Assembly (NCBI GenBank): GCA_036568605.1
Contig: DATCSE010000403.1
Coordinates: forward strand, 1-9,878
Origin: DATCSE01 sp036568605
Lineage (GTDB): Bacteria; Pseudomonadota; Gammaproteobacteria; Burkholderiales; Burkholderiaceae_C
Length of the DNA stretch: 9,878 bases
Direction of reading: 5' to 3'
Part shown: positions 1 through 6,674 of the stretch, one piece after another
How the letters are laid out: every line of letters begins with the position of its first letter
Position numbering within the stretch: the first letter of the stretch is position 1
Translations under genes and position numbers: made by a program
Notes under the pieces: model-generated
Told to the model about the DNA's origin: nothing
The model's database searches: none
Seen by the model: only the letters and a program-made list of their open reading frames with translations

Positions 1-240
1 GTGCTGCGCGGTGCCGGGCGGGTGCGCAACGGCAGCAGCTCCCGCGGCTTCACCTACAGCTGCAATGTCGACCCGCCCAGTGACGAGGTGGTCGGCGTCG
101 TGCTGCGCCGGACCGCGCCGCTGGCCGAGAACACGGTCCGGGCGGCCGTCGAACCGGACCTGAGCCACTTGTCGCCGCAAGCCTGCGAGTCGCGCGCGGC
201 CGAGATGCTGAAGCAACGCTGGCCACGCGTCTCGGGCTGA
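1..240 (+). CDS. C-terminal fragment of an unrecognised protein (5' end outside window)
   Basis: Frame 1 is open from the first base to a TGA at 238-240, giving 79 visible residues. The GTG at position 1 is probably an internal Val codon, so the true start lies upstream of the window. The visible part has a Gly/Ser-rich stretch, then FTYSCNVDP and a Val-rich segment (DEVVGVVLR) that reads like a beta-hairpin. A more helical tail follows, with a second cysteine (visible residues 21 and 62) and ending KQRWPRVSG. The Cys pair and beta-rich look would suit a small periplasmic or exported domain, but no signal peptide can be seen because the N-terminus is missing. I do not recognise the family. 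Codon usage matches the rest of the window and the stop sits 13 bases from the convergent Lrp gene, which supports a real gene end. Confidence 0.6.
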   Translation: MLRGAGRVRNGSSSRGFTYSCNVDPPSDEVVGVVLRRTAPLAENTVRAAVEPDLSHLSPQACESRAAEMLKQRWPRVSG

Positions 241-241
241 C

Positions 242-266
242 GCTCGCGCTCGCTTACCGCGCGAGC
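242..266. terminator. GC-rich hairpin between convergent genes
   Basis: GCTCGCG at 242-248 is complementary to CGCGAGC at 260-266, with an 11-base loop. The hairpin spans the 13-base gap between the TGA of the left-edge gene and the TAA of the Lrp gene, and enters the last codons of the latter. There is no T-run on either side, so it is not a textbook intrinsic terminator. It may act bidirectionally as a transcript end stabiliser, or it may be chance in GC-rich DNA. Confidence 0.3.
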
Positions 267-823
267 CGTTTGCCGAGGTGCCCGAGCGGCAGCGCCGCGC
301 CCGCCTTGACCTCACCGAGCGAGAAGCTCGTGTGCAGGTTGTTCACATGCGGCAGGTTCAGCAGCGTGTCCAGCGACAGCTTCGAGAACGCGTCCAGGTC
401 GGTCGTCAGCACCTGCAGCTCGAAGGTGCCCGAGCCCGAGATGTAGTGGCATGAGATCACCTCGGGGATGCGGCGGATCGCATCCTCGAGCTGGCGCGTC
501 GCGGCGGCGGTGTTGCGATCCGCGTCGACGCGCACGAACGCGAGCACGCCCAGGCCGATCTTGCGGCGGTCGATCTCGGTGCGGTAGCCGGTGATGTAGC
601 CCTGCTCTTCGAGCCAGCGCACGCGGCGCCAGGTCGGCGCGGCCGAGATGCCGATGCGCGACGCGAGCTCGGCGTTCGACAGCCGCGCATCGAGCTGCAG
701 TTCGCGCAGGATCGCGATGTCGTAGCGGTCCAGCTCGGCACCGTGCGGTTCGGCGGCCGCGTCAGTGGCGGGCGCCGGCGCGTTATTCGCGTTTCTCCCT
801 AATTTCGCCTTCTTGAGCGCCAT
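254..823 (-). CDS. Lrp/AsnC family transcriptional regulator
   Basis: The 189-residue product has the two-domain Lrp/AsnC layout. Residues 31-80 hold the winged helix-turn-helix with the family signature LDRYDIAILRELQ, then LSNAELASRIGIS, then WLEEQGYITGY. Residues from about 90 to 165 form the ligand-binding and oligomerisation (RAM) domain (LGVLAFVRVDAD, then VISCHYISGSGTFELQV). The first 30 residues are an Ala/Pro-rich extension that typical 150-165 residue members lack. The ATG at 823-821 is supported by AGGGAG at 834-829, five bases upstream. It is divergent from the indolepyruvate oxidoreductase gene, so it probably controls that gene and itself in response to an amino acid or its 2-oxoacid; the effector cannot be read from the sequence. 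A perfect inverted repeat just upstream (846-862) is a plausible binding site. Family call is secure; the target is inferred from context. Confidence 0.93.
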   Translation of the reverse strand: MALKKAKLGRNANNAPAPATDAAAEPHGAELDRYDIAILRELQLDARLSNAELASRIGISAAPTWRRVRWLEEQGYITGYRTEIDRRKIGLGVLAFVRVDADRNTAAATRQLEDAIRRIPEVISCHYISGSGTFELQVLTTDLDAFSKLSLDTLLNLPHVNNLHTSFSLGEVKAGAALPLGHLGKRLAR

Positions 824-845
824 TCGATCTCCCTATCCGCGATCT

Positions 846-862
846 GAGCAAGATTATTGCTC
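846..862. promoter_or_regulatory. Candidate Lrp/AsnC operator (17-bp inverted repeat)
   Basis: GAGCAA at 846-851 and TTGCTC at 857-862 are perfect inverted copies around an AT-only-but-one centre, GATTA. Size and AT-rich middle match what is known of Lrp/AsnC-type sites (about 15-17 bp dyads). It lies 22 bases upstream of the regulator's ATG and 133 bases upstream of the oxidoreductase's ATG. On the minus strand the hexamer TAATCT inside it resembles a -10 element, although I find no convincing -35, so autorepression is possible. It stands out as the most AT-rich patch of the 172-bp intergenic region. Confidence 0.5.
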
Positions 863-995
863 CATGACGGTCCTGGCGGGCAAACATAGAAAGGACTTGT
901 TCGCCGCGAATCTCTACACTGTGGCCGTGCGCGCGGTGGTCACGAGCTGCCGTCGCGCCGCTTCACCACGCACCAACCGCCGGAGTGCCGACACG

Positions 996-3900
996 ATGAA
1001 TGCGCCGCTGCCTGAAGCCGTCCGCAAGGCTCTGGAGAACGTCACCCTCGACGACAAATACGCCCTGGAGAACGGGCGGGCTTTCATGAGCGGCGTCCAG
1101 GCGCTGGTGCGCCTGCCGATGCTGCAGAAGAAGCGCGATGCGTACGCCGGCCTGAACACCGCCGGCTTCATCAGCGGCTACCGCGGCTCGCCGCTGGGCG
1201 GCTACGACCAGGCGCTGTGGGCCGCGAAGAAGCACCTCGCGGCGCAGCACATCGTGTTCCAGCCCGGCGTCAACGAGGAGCTCGCCGCGACCGCGGTGTG
1301 GGGCTCGCAGCAGCTCGATCTCTACCAGGAGACGAACAAGTTCGACGGCGTGTTCGGCATCTGGTACGGAAAGGGGCCGGGCGTGGACCGCTGCTCCGAC
1401 GTGTTCAAGCACGCGAACATGGCCGGCACCTCGAAGCACGGCGGCGTGATCGCGATCGCCGGCGACGACCACATCGCGAAGAGCTCGACCGCCGCGCACC
1501 AGAGCGACCACATCTTCAAGGCCTGCGGGCTGCCGGTGTTCTTCCCGTCCAGCGTGCAGGACATCCTCGACATGGGGCTGCACGCGTTCGCGATGAGCCG
1601 CTTCGCCGGCGTCTGGTCCAGCATGAAGACGATCCAGGAGATCGTCGAGTCATCGGCCAGCGTGTTCGTCGACCCCGACCGCGTCGACATCGTGCTGCCC
1701 GAGGACTTCCGGATGCCCGCGGGCGGCCTGCACATCCGCTGGCCCGATGCGCCGCTCGAGCAGGAAGCGCGGCTGATGGACTACAAGTGGTACGCGGCGC
1801 TCGCCTACGTGCGTGCGAACAAGCTGAACCACAACGTGATCGCCGGTTCGAACGATCGCTTCGGCATCATTGCCTCCGGCAAGGCCTACAACGACACCCG
1901 CCAGGCGCTGCACGACCTGGGGCTGGACGACGCGGCGTGCCGCCAGCTCGGCATCCGGCTGCACAAGGTCAACGTCGTGTGGCCGTTGGAGGCGACGATC
2001 ACGCGCGACTTCGCGCAGGGCCTGACCGAGATCCTGGTCGTCGAGGAGAAGCGCCAGGTCATCGAATACCAGCTGAAGGAAGAGCTCTACAACTGGCGCC
2101 CCGACGTGCGCCCGAACGTGCTGGGCAAGTTCGACGAGCCCGAGGGCAATGCGTCGTCCGGCGGCGAATGGAGCCGGCCGAACCCGAGCGAGAACTGGCT
2201 GCTGCGCGCGCAGGCCGACCTCACGCCCGCGATCATCGCGAAGGCGATCGCGAAGCGGCTGAAGAAGCTCGGCGTCGACGCCGACACGGCCGCGCGCATG
2301 GACGCGCGCATCGCGATCATCGAGGCGAAGGAGAGGAGCCTCGCCGCGTCGACGATCGAATCGACCGAGCGCACGCCGTGGTTCTGCAGCGGCTGCCCGC
2401 ACAACACCAGCACGAAGGTGCCGGAGGGCTCGCGCGCCGTTGCCGGCATCGGCTGCCACTACATGACCGTGTGGATGGACCGCAGCACGACCACCTTCAG
2501 CCAGATGGGCGGCGAAGGCGTCTCGTGGACGGGCCAGGCCGCGTTCACGAACGAGAAGCACATCTTCTCGAACCTGGGCGACGGCACCTACTACCACTCG
2601 GGGCTGCTCGCGGTCCGCCAGTCGGTCGCGGCCAAGGTCAACATCACCTACAAGATCCTGTTCAACGACGCGGTCGCGATGACCGGCGGCCAGCCGGTCG
2701 ACGGCACGATGAAGGTGCCGGAGATGACGCGCGAGCTCGATGCCGAAGGCGTCGCGAAGATCGTCGTCGTCACCGACGAGCCCGAGAAGTACGAAGCGAG
2801 CGACATCGCCGGCCGGCTCGCGAAGGGCGTCACGGTGCATCACCGCGACGAGCTCGACGCGATCCAGAAGCAGTTCCGCGAGCTGGCGGGCACCACCGTC
2901 ATCATCTACGACCAGACCTGCGCGACCGAGAAGCGGCGCCGCCGCAAGCGCGGCACGATGGTCGATCCGGCCAAGCGCGTGGTCGTCAACGAGCTGGTCT
3001 GCGAAGGCTGCGGCGACTGCTCGGTGCAGAGCAACTGCCTGTCGGTCGAGCCGCTCGAGACCGAGTTCGGCCGCAAGCGCCGCATCAACCAGAACACCTG
3101 CAACAAGGACTACTCGTGCGTGAAGGGCTTCTGCCCGAGCTTCGTCACGGTCGAGGGCAGGCAGCTGAAGTCGGCGAAGAAGGCGAAGGCCGAGCGGCCC
3201 GACCCGGCCAAGCTGCCGCCGCTGCCCGAGCCGACGCTGCCGCTGGCCGAGGAGCCCTGGGGCATCGTCGTCGCGGGCGTCGGCGGCACCGGCGTGATCA
3301 CCATCGGCCAGCTGCTGGGCATGGCCGCGCACCTCGAGGGCAAGGGCATCGTCACGCAGGACGCCGCGGGCCTCGCGCAGAAGGGCGGCGCGACCTGGAG
3401 CCACATCCAGATCGCGAACCGCACCGACGCGATCCGGACCACCAAGGTGGGCACCGCCGAGGCCGATCTGGTGATCGGCTGCGACCCCATCGTCGCCGCG
3501 AACAAGGCAACGCTCGCGACCATGCGCGAGGGCCGCACCTTCGTCGCGCTGAACACGCACGGCACGCCGACCGCGGCATTCGTGAAGCAGCCGGACTGGC
3601 AGTTCCCCGAAGGAAGTTGCGAGACCGCGATCGCAGCCGCGGCCGGCGCCTCGCAGGTCGGCACGCTGGACGCCGAGAAGATCGCGGTCGCGCTGCTCGG
3701 CGACTCGCTCTACACGAACCCGCTGATGCTGGGCTATGCCTGGCAGAAGGGCCGCGTGCCGCTGAGCCATGCGGCGCTGATGCGCGCGATCGAGCTGAAC
3801 GGCGTGCAGATCGAGAACAACAAGCTCGCGTTCGAATGGGGCCGGCGCGCCGCGCACGACCTGCCCGCGGTACAGGCGCTGACGAAACCGGCGCAGGTGA

Positions 3901-4580
3901 TCGAGTTCGTCAAGAAGACCGTGCAGCTCGACGAGATGATCGCCAAGCGCGTCGAGTTCCTGACCGCATACCAGGACGCCGCCTACGCGCAGACCTACCG
4001 GGCCTATGTCGACAAGGTGCGCGCGGCCGAGGCGCCGCTCAACACGAAGAAGCTGACCGAAGCGGTCGCGCGCTACCTGTTCAAGCTGATGGCCTACAAG
4101 GACGAGTACGAGGTCGCGCGGCTGCACAGCGACCCGGCGTTCCTCGCGAAGATCGCATCGCAGTTCGAAGGCGCCATGGGTCGGGACTACACGCTGAACT
4201 TCCACCTGGCACCGCCGCTGACCGCGAAGAAGAACGCGGCCGGCGAGCTGCAGAAGAAGCCTTACGGCCCATGGATGCTGACCGGCTTCAAGTGGCTCGC
4301 GAAGCTGAAGGGCCTGCGCGGCACTGCGCTCGATCCGTTCGGCCGGACCGCCGAGCGCAAGATGGAGCGCCAGCTGATCGTCGAGTACCGCGCGGCGATC
4401 GACGAGGTGCTCGCGGGGCTGAGCGCGAGCAACCTGCCACTCGCGCTCGGCATCGCGCGCATCCCCGAAGAGATCCGCGGCTACGGTCACGTGAAGGACC
4501 GCCACCTCGCCGTCGTGCGGCCGAAGTGGGCGGCGCTGATGGACGAGTGGCGCGGCGCCGCGCAGCGCAAGGCCGCGTGA
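996..4580 (+). CDS. Indolepyruvate:ferredoxin oxidoreductase-type enzyme, fused alpha/beta (IorA-IorB), 1194 aa
   Basis: This is a thiamine-diphosphate, iron-sulfur 2-oxoacid:acceptor oxidoreductase that converts an aryl or other 2-oxoacid plus CoA to acyl-CoA and CO2. Such enzymes act in the cytoplasm on transaminated amino acids. The N-terminal part (about 30-450) is the pyrimidine-binding region with FISGYRGSPLGGYD. FCSGCPHN (Cys464, Cys467) opens the ThDP-binding region, whose GDG motif is at 528-530 followed by ILFND. A Cys-rich module follows: Cys669, 672, 675, 681, 702, 708 and 713. The IorB-like gamma domain starts with GVGGTG (761-766). The C-terminal region, with YKDEYEVARL near 1034 and ALDPFGRTAERKM, is the tail domain typical of this long family. 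The frame stays open upstream to 765, but that would overlap the Lrp gene. ATG 996, with CGGAG at 981-985, gives the family-like N-terminus. Divergent from an Lrp-type regulator. The true substrate (indolepyruvate, phenylpyruvate or branched-chain) is not determinable. Confidence 0.93.
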   Translation: MNAPLPEAVRKALENVTLDDKYALENGRAFMSGVQALVRLPMLQKKRDAYAGLNTAGFISGYRGSPLGGYDQALWAAKKHLAAQHIVFQPGVNEELAATAVWGSQQLDLYQETNKFDGVFGIWYGKGPGVDRCSDVFKHANMAGTSKHGGVIAIAGDDHIAKSSTAAHQSDHIFKACGLPVFFPSSVQDILDMGLHAFAMSRFAGVWSSMKTIQEIVESSASVFVDPDRVDIVLPEDFRMPAGGLHIRWPDAPLEQEARLMDYKWYAALAYVRANKLNHNVIAGSNDRFGIIASGKAYNDTRQALHDLGLDDAACRQLGIRLHKVNVVWPLEATITRDFAQGLTEILVVEEKRQVIEYQLKEELYNWRPDVRPNVLGKFDEPEGNASSGGEWSRPNPSENWLLRAQADLTPAIIAKAIAKRLKKLGVDADTAARMDARIAIIEAKERSLAASTIESTERTPWFCSGCPHNTSTKVPEGSRAVAGIGCHYMTVWMDRSTTTFSQMGGEGVSWTGQAAFTNEKHIFSNLGDGTYYHSGLLAVRQSVAAKVNITYKILFNDAVAMTGGQPVDGTMKVPEMTRELDAEGVAKIVVVTDEPEKYEASDIAGRLAKGVTVHHRDELDAIQKQFRELAGTTVIIYDQTCATEKRRRRKRGTMVDPAKRVVVNELVCEGCGDCSVQSNCLSVEPLETEFGRKRRINQNTCNKDYSCVKGFCPSFVTVEGRQLKSAKKAKAERPDPAKLPPLPEPTLPLAEEPWGIVVAGVGGTGVITIGQLLGMAAHLEGKGIVTQDAAGLAQKGGATWSHIQIANRTDAIRTTKVGTAEADLVIGCDPIVAANKATLATMREGRTFVALNTHGTPTAAFVKQPDWQFPEGSCETAIAAAAGASQVGTLDAEKIAVALLGDSLYTNPLMLGYAWQKGRVPLSHAALMRAIELNGVQIENNKLAFEWGRRAAHDLPAVQALTKPAQVIEFVKKTVQLDEMIAKRVEFLTAYQDAAYAQTYRAYVDKVRAAEAPLNTKKLTEAVARYLFKLMAYKDEYEVARLHSDPAFLAKIASQFEGAMGRDYTLNFHLAPPLTAKKNAAGELQKKPYGPWMLTGFKWLAKLKGLRGTALDPFGRTAERKMERQLIVEYRAAIDEVLAGLSASNLPLALGIARIPEEIRGYGHVKDRHLAVVRPKWAALMDEWRGAAQRKAA

Positions 4581-4599
4581 CCCGCCTGTGCCGCGCTCG

Positions 4600-4845
4600 C
4601 TACAGCACCGCGATGTTGATCAGGCCGATGCAGATCAGCAGCAGCAGCGCCATCGCCGGGACGATCAACGGCAGCAGGTGAACCGGGCGCAGCCGGGCGC
4701 GGCGCGGATCGTCGACGATGGAGTGCCAACTGCGATGCTCGCGGCCCGAGGCGTTGGGCTCGACCGCCTTGCGAAAGCGCGGGCGCGGCGAGACATGGGT
4801 CCGCAAGCGGTGTCGCCAGTGACTGTGCAGCGTGTGCGTATGCAT
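4600..4845 (-). CDS. Small tail-anchored membrane protein, unknown function (81 aa)
   Basis: I do not recognise this protein. The chosen ATG (4845-4843) has a strong Shine-Dalgarno, AAGGAAG at 4858-4852, with AGGA eight bases from the start. The frame is open further upstream to 4956, but without a comparable site. The 81 residues split in two. Residues 1-55 are very rich in His and Arg (MHTHTLHSHWRHRLR at the N-terminus) with no hydrophobic stretch. Residues 57-81 are a single hydrophobic segment (LLPLIVPAMALLLLICIGL and onward) that runs to the C-terminus. By the positive-inside rule the basic part should be cytoplasmic with the tail in the inner membrane. It is convergent with the oxidoreductase gene, 19 bases from its stop, and divergent from the acyltransferase gene. 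The ribosome binding site and transmembrane tail make it likely real, but no homology supports it here. Confidence 0.6.
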   Translation of the reverse strand: MHTHTLHSHWRHRLRTHVSPRPRFRKAVEPNASGREHRSWHSIVDDPRRARLRPVHLLPLIVPAMALLLLICIGLINIAVL

Positions 4846-5096
4846 GCTTCTCTTCCTTGTAGGATGGGGACAAGTGCGCGTCGCGGCATCTGCGCGACGA
4901 CATGTGTGCATTGGTAGCACCAACGGCAAGCGAAGTGCCCGCATCGCGGCAATCATTCGAAGTCACCGAGGTCTTGGCGCTGCCGGTCGAACTGCCGAGA
5001 CCGGACTCGCGGCCTACGGTTCGCGCTGCCGAGCAATTTGCAGCACATCACACAAACAGCGGCGAATCCCTTGCGTACCGACACTAGGCTGCATCG
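4846..5096. promoter_or_regulatory. Divergent intergenic region with short inverted repeats
   Basis: This 251-bp stretch must hold promoters for the small membrane protein (minus) and the acyltransferase (plus). I find no convincing -35/-10 pair. It contains TTGGT-AGC-ACCAA (4911-4923) and CCGGTC with GACCGG (4983-4988 and 4999-5004, 10-base spacer). CTGCCG occurs three times, at 4980, 4992 and 5026; the latter two extend to CTGCCGAG. An imperfect outer dyad GTCTTGGC/GCCGAGAC (4971-4978, 4994-5001) overlaps the second repeat, so two alternative foldings compete. These may be operator half-sites, but such short dyads also arise by chance at this G+C content. Confidence 0.3.
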
Positions 5097-6263
5097 ATGC
5101 ACAACAGTTCCCGGCCCGATACCTCGTTCCTCGATGGGCTGCGGGGCTTGGCCGCGCTGTGGGTGCTGATCGGCCACGTGCTGATCCTGAGCGGCGTCAA
5201 AGTCAGCTTGCTGTCCAGCCCGAACTACGCCGTCGATCTGTTCATCCTGATCTCCGGGTTCCTGATGACGTTCCACTACGGTGAGCGGCGCCTGCAGGAG
5301 CCGTGGCAGCAGCTGTCGACCTGGCGCACTTTTTGGCTGCGGCGCTTCTTCCGCATCGCGCCGCTGTACTACGTGCTTCTCGCGGCGGCGTTGATCGTCG
5401 GCCCGTGGGTGGGCGAGTCGCGCGATGCGATCGCGCAACTCGCACCGGGCACACAGACGCCGGCGTGGCGCTACACGGACCGCAGCCTCGCGAACATCGC
5501 GATGCACGCGAGCTTCCTGTTCGGCCTGTCGCCGGCCTATCACTTCCGCACCGCGCTGCCGGACTGGAGCCTGGGCCTCGAGATGCAGTACTACGCGGTG
5601 TTCCCGTTCCTGATGCTGCTGATCGCGAAGGCCGGCTGGGCGCGCGGCGTCGCACTGCTGGCCGCGACGGGTGTCGCGGCCGCGCTGCTGGCGCGAGCCG
5701 GCGGCCTGCACTTTGACGAGCCGTCGCTGCTCGCACTGAAGCTGCACATCTTCCTCGCCGGCATGCTGGCGGCCGGCTCGATGGCGATGACCGGCCGCCG
5801 CAAGGTCGCCGCGTCGCTCGCAGCCTGCGTGCTGATGGCGCTGCCGCTGGACGGCCCGCCGCACGCGCGGCTCCTCGTGCGCTTCGGCATCGGCGCGATG
5901 TTCGTGCTGGTGCTGCACCGCGAGTCATTGGCCGGCGCAGCCGGAACGCTCGCGCGGCTGGCAGCCCGCGCACTGGGCAGCCGCATCGGCCATGTGCTGG
6001 GCGAGCTGTCGTACGGCCTGTACCTGGTGCACCTGCTGATCGTGATCCCGGTCTGCGGCTGGCTCGCCGCGAACCAGTCCACGTGGGGCAGCGGTGCTCG
6101 AGTGGCCGCCGCGCTGGCCGTTGCGGTGCCGGTCTCGTATCTGCTCGCGGCGATCGGCCATGTGGCGGTCGAGAAGCCCGGCATCGCACTGGGCCGGCGC
6201 CTGGCCCGCGGGCGCCGGCAGCCGGCCGTGCCGGAGGCCGCACCAACCAGCGCGGTCGGTTAG
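5097..6263 (+). CDS. Acyltransferase-3 family integral membrane protein (OafA/YrhL-like), 388 aa
   Basis: This family moves acyl groups, often acetyl, across or at the inner membrane onto cell-surface or exported carbohydrates. The N-terminus FLDGLRGLAALWVLIGHV carries the family's Arg and catalytic-type His (His27). DLFILISGFLMTF and FWLRRFFRIAPLYYV are the next conserved blocks. WSLGLEMQYY at 157-166 includes the conserved Glu162. Near the C-terminus SYGLYLVHLLIVIPV and VAVEKPG complete the pattern. About ten hydrophobic helices are visible. At 388 residues it is a stand-alone membrane domain without a C-terminal SGNH esterase extension. The start is well defined: a TAG in frame lies at 5085-5087, twelve bases before ATG 5097, and the first motif begins near residue 11. 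The Shine-Dalgarno is weak. There are no glycan biosynthesis neighbours, so the substrate is unknown. It ends 12 bases from the convergent RidA-like gene. Confidence 0.93.
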   Translation: MHNSSRPDTSFLDGLRGLAALWVLIGHVLILSGVKVSLLSSPNYAVDLFILISGFLMTFHYGERRLQEPWQQLSTWRTFWLRRFFRIAPLYYVLLAAALIVGPWVGESRDAIAQLAPGTQTPAWRYTDRSLANIAMHASFLFGLSPAYHFRTALPDWSLGLEMQYYAVFPFLMLLIAKAGWARGVALLAATGVAAALLARAGGLHFDEPSLLALKLHIFLAGMLAAGSMAMTGRRKVAASLAACVLMALPLDGPPHARLLVRFGIGAMFVLVLHRESLAGAAGTLARLAARALGSRIGHVLGELSYGLYLVHLLIVIPVCGWLAANQSTWGSGARVAAALAVAVPVSYLLAAIGHVAVEKPGIALGRRLARGRRQPAVPEAAPTSAVG

Positions 6264-6266
6264 CCG

Positions 6267-6299
6267 CGCAAGCGCTCAGCCCGCCGCGGCGCGCTTGCG
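6267..6299. terminator. GC-rich hairpin between convergent genes
   Basis: CGCAAGCGC at 6267-6275 pairs perfectly with GCGCTTGCG at 6291-6299 (9-bp stem, 15-base loop). It starts three bases after the acyltransferase TAG and overlaps the last codons of the RidA-like gene on the other strand. This placement suits a bidirectional transcript end. No T-tract follows on either strand, so intrinsic termination is uncertain. Confidence 0.4.
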
Positions 6300-6674
6300 G
6301 GCCGTGACCTCGATCTCGATCTTCATCCGCGGGTCGGCGAGCCCGGCCGAGATCATCATCGCGGCCGGGCGCACGTCGCCGAACACGCGCCGCAGCGCCG
6401 GCCAGCAGGCCGGGAAGTCGGCGCCATTGGGCAGCACGTAGACGACGCGCACGACATCGGCGAACGTCGCGCCGGCCTCGGTCAGCGCGGCCTCGATGTT
6501 CTTCAGGCACTGCTCGGTCTGCGCGAGCACATCGTCGGCAATGCTCATCGTCGCGTAGTCGAAGCCGGTGGTGCCCGAGACGAACACCCATTCGTCATCG
6601 ACCACGGCACGCGAATAGCCGATCTCGTGTTCGAAGCTCGAGCCGGAGCTGATCAGGCGGCGGGAGGTGGTCAT
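6276..6674 (-). CDS. RidA-like (YjgF/YER057c/UK114) family protein lacking the catalytic arginine
   Basis: The 132-residue product has the length and layout of the RidA family, whose best-known members hydrolyse reactive enamine/imine intermediates released by PLP enzymes. Visible blocks are YSRAVVDDEWVFVSGTTG (20-37), QTEQCLKNIEAAL (52-64), a central VVRVVYVL (74-81), and the C-terminal MKIEIEVTA (117-125), including Glu120. Aligned with E. coli RidA from memory (PARSCVEVARLPKD), this protein reads RPAAMMISAGLADP, so Arg105, which binds substrate carboxylate, is Ala105. It therefore belongs to the Arg-less RidA subgroups, whose deaminase activity is absent or unproven. The frame continues upstream to a GTG at 6716. 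I chose ATG 6674-6672 because it gives the family-like N-terminus MTTSRRLISSG, with GGGGA at 6689-6685. It is divergent from the exported hydrolase and 12 bases from the convergent acyltransferase. Confidence 0.9.
   Translation of the reverse strand: MTTSRRLISSGSSFEHEIGYSRAVVDDEWVFVSGTTGFDYATMSIADDVLAQTEQCLKNIEAALTEAGATFADVVRVVYVLPNGADFPACWPALRRVFGDVRPAAMMISAGLADPRMKIEIEVTARKRAAAG

Noticed and set aside
897..920. TTGTTC (897-902) and TACACT (915-920) as a promoter for the oxidoreductase
   Set aside because: The spacer is only 12 bases, too short for a sigma-70 promoter.
765..995. Extended 77-codon N-terminus for the oxidoreductase starting at 765
   Set aside because: It would overlap the start of the divergent Lrp gene, spans the intergenic dyad, and its translation does not resemble the family N-terminus; ATG 996 fits better.
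1650..4505. Minus-strand open frame of 951 codons antisense to the oxidoreductase
   Set aside because: It is an antisense shadow caused by GC-biased third positions. The translation is Arg/Leu/Val/Asp-rich with no recognisable fold.
1217..4681. Plus-strand open frame of 1154 codons within the oxidoreductase gene
   Set aside because: The translation is an Arg/Ala/Gly-rich, low-complexity frame shadow typical of GC-rich genes, with no domain signature; the real frame has full-length family motifs.
4832..5284. Plus-strand frame of 150 codons crossing the acyltransferase start
   Set aside because: It runs out of frame into the acyltransferase gene, lacks a ribosome site and has no recognisable motif.
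5242..6591. Minus-strand frame of 449 codons over the acyltransferase and RidA-like genes
   Set aside because: It is antisense to two well-supported genes, and its Arg/Pro/Ala-rich translation looks like a shadow.
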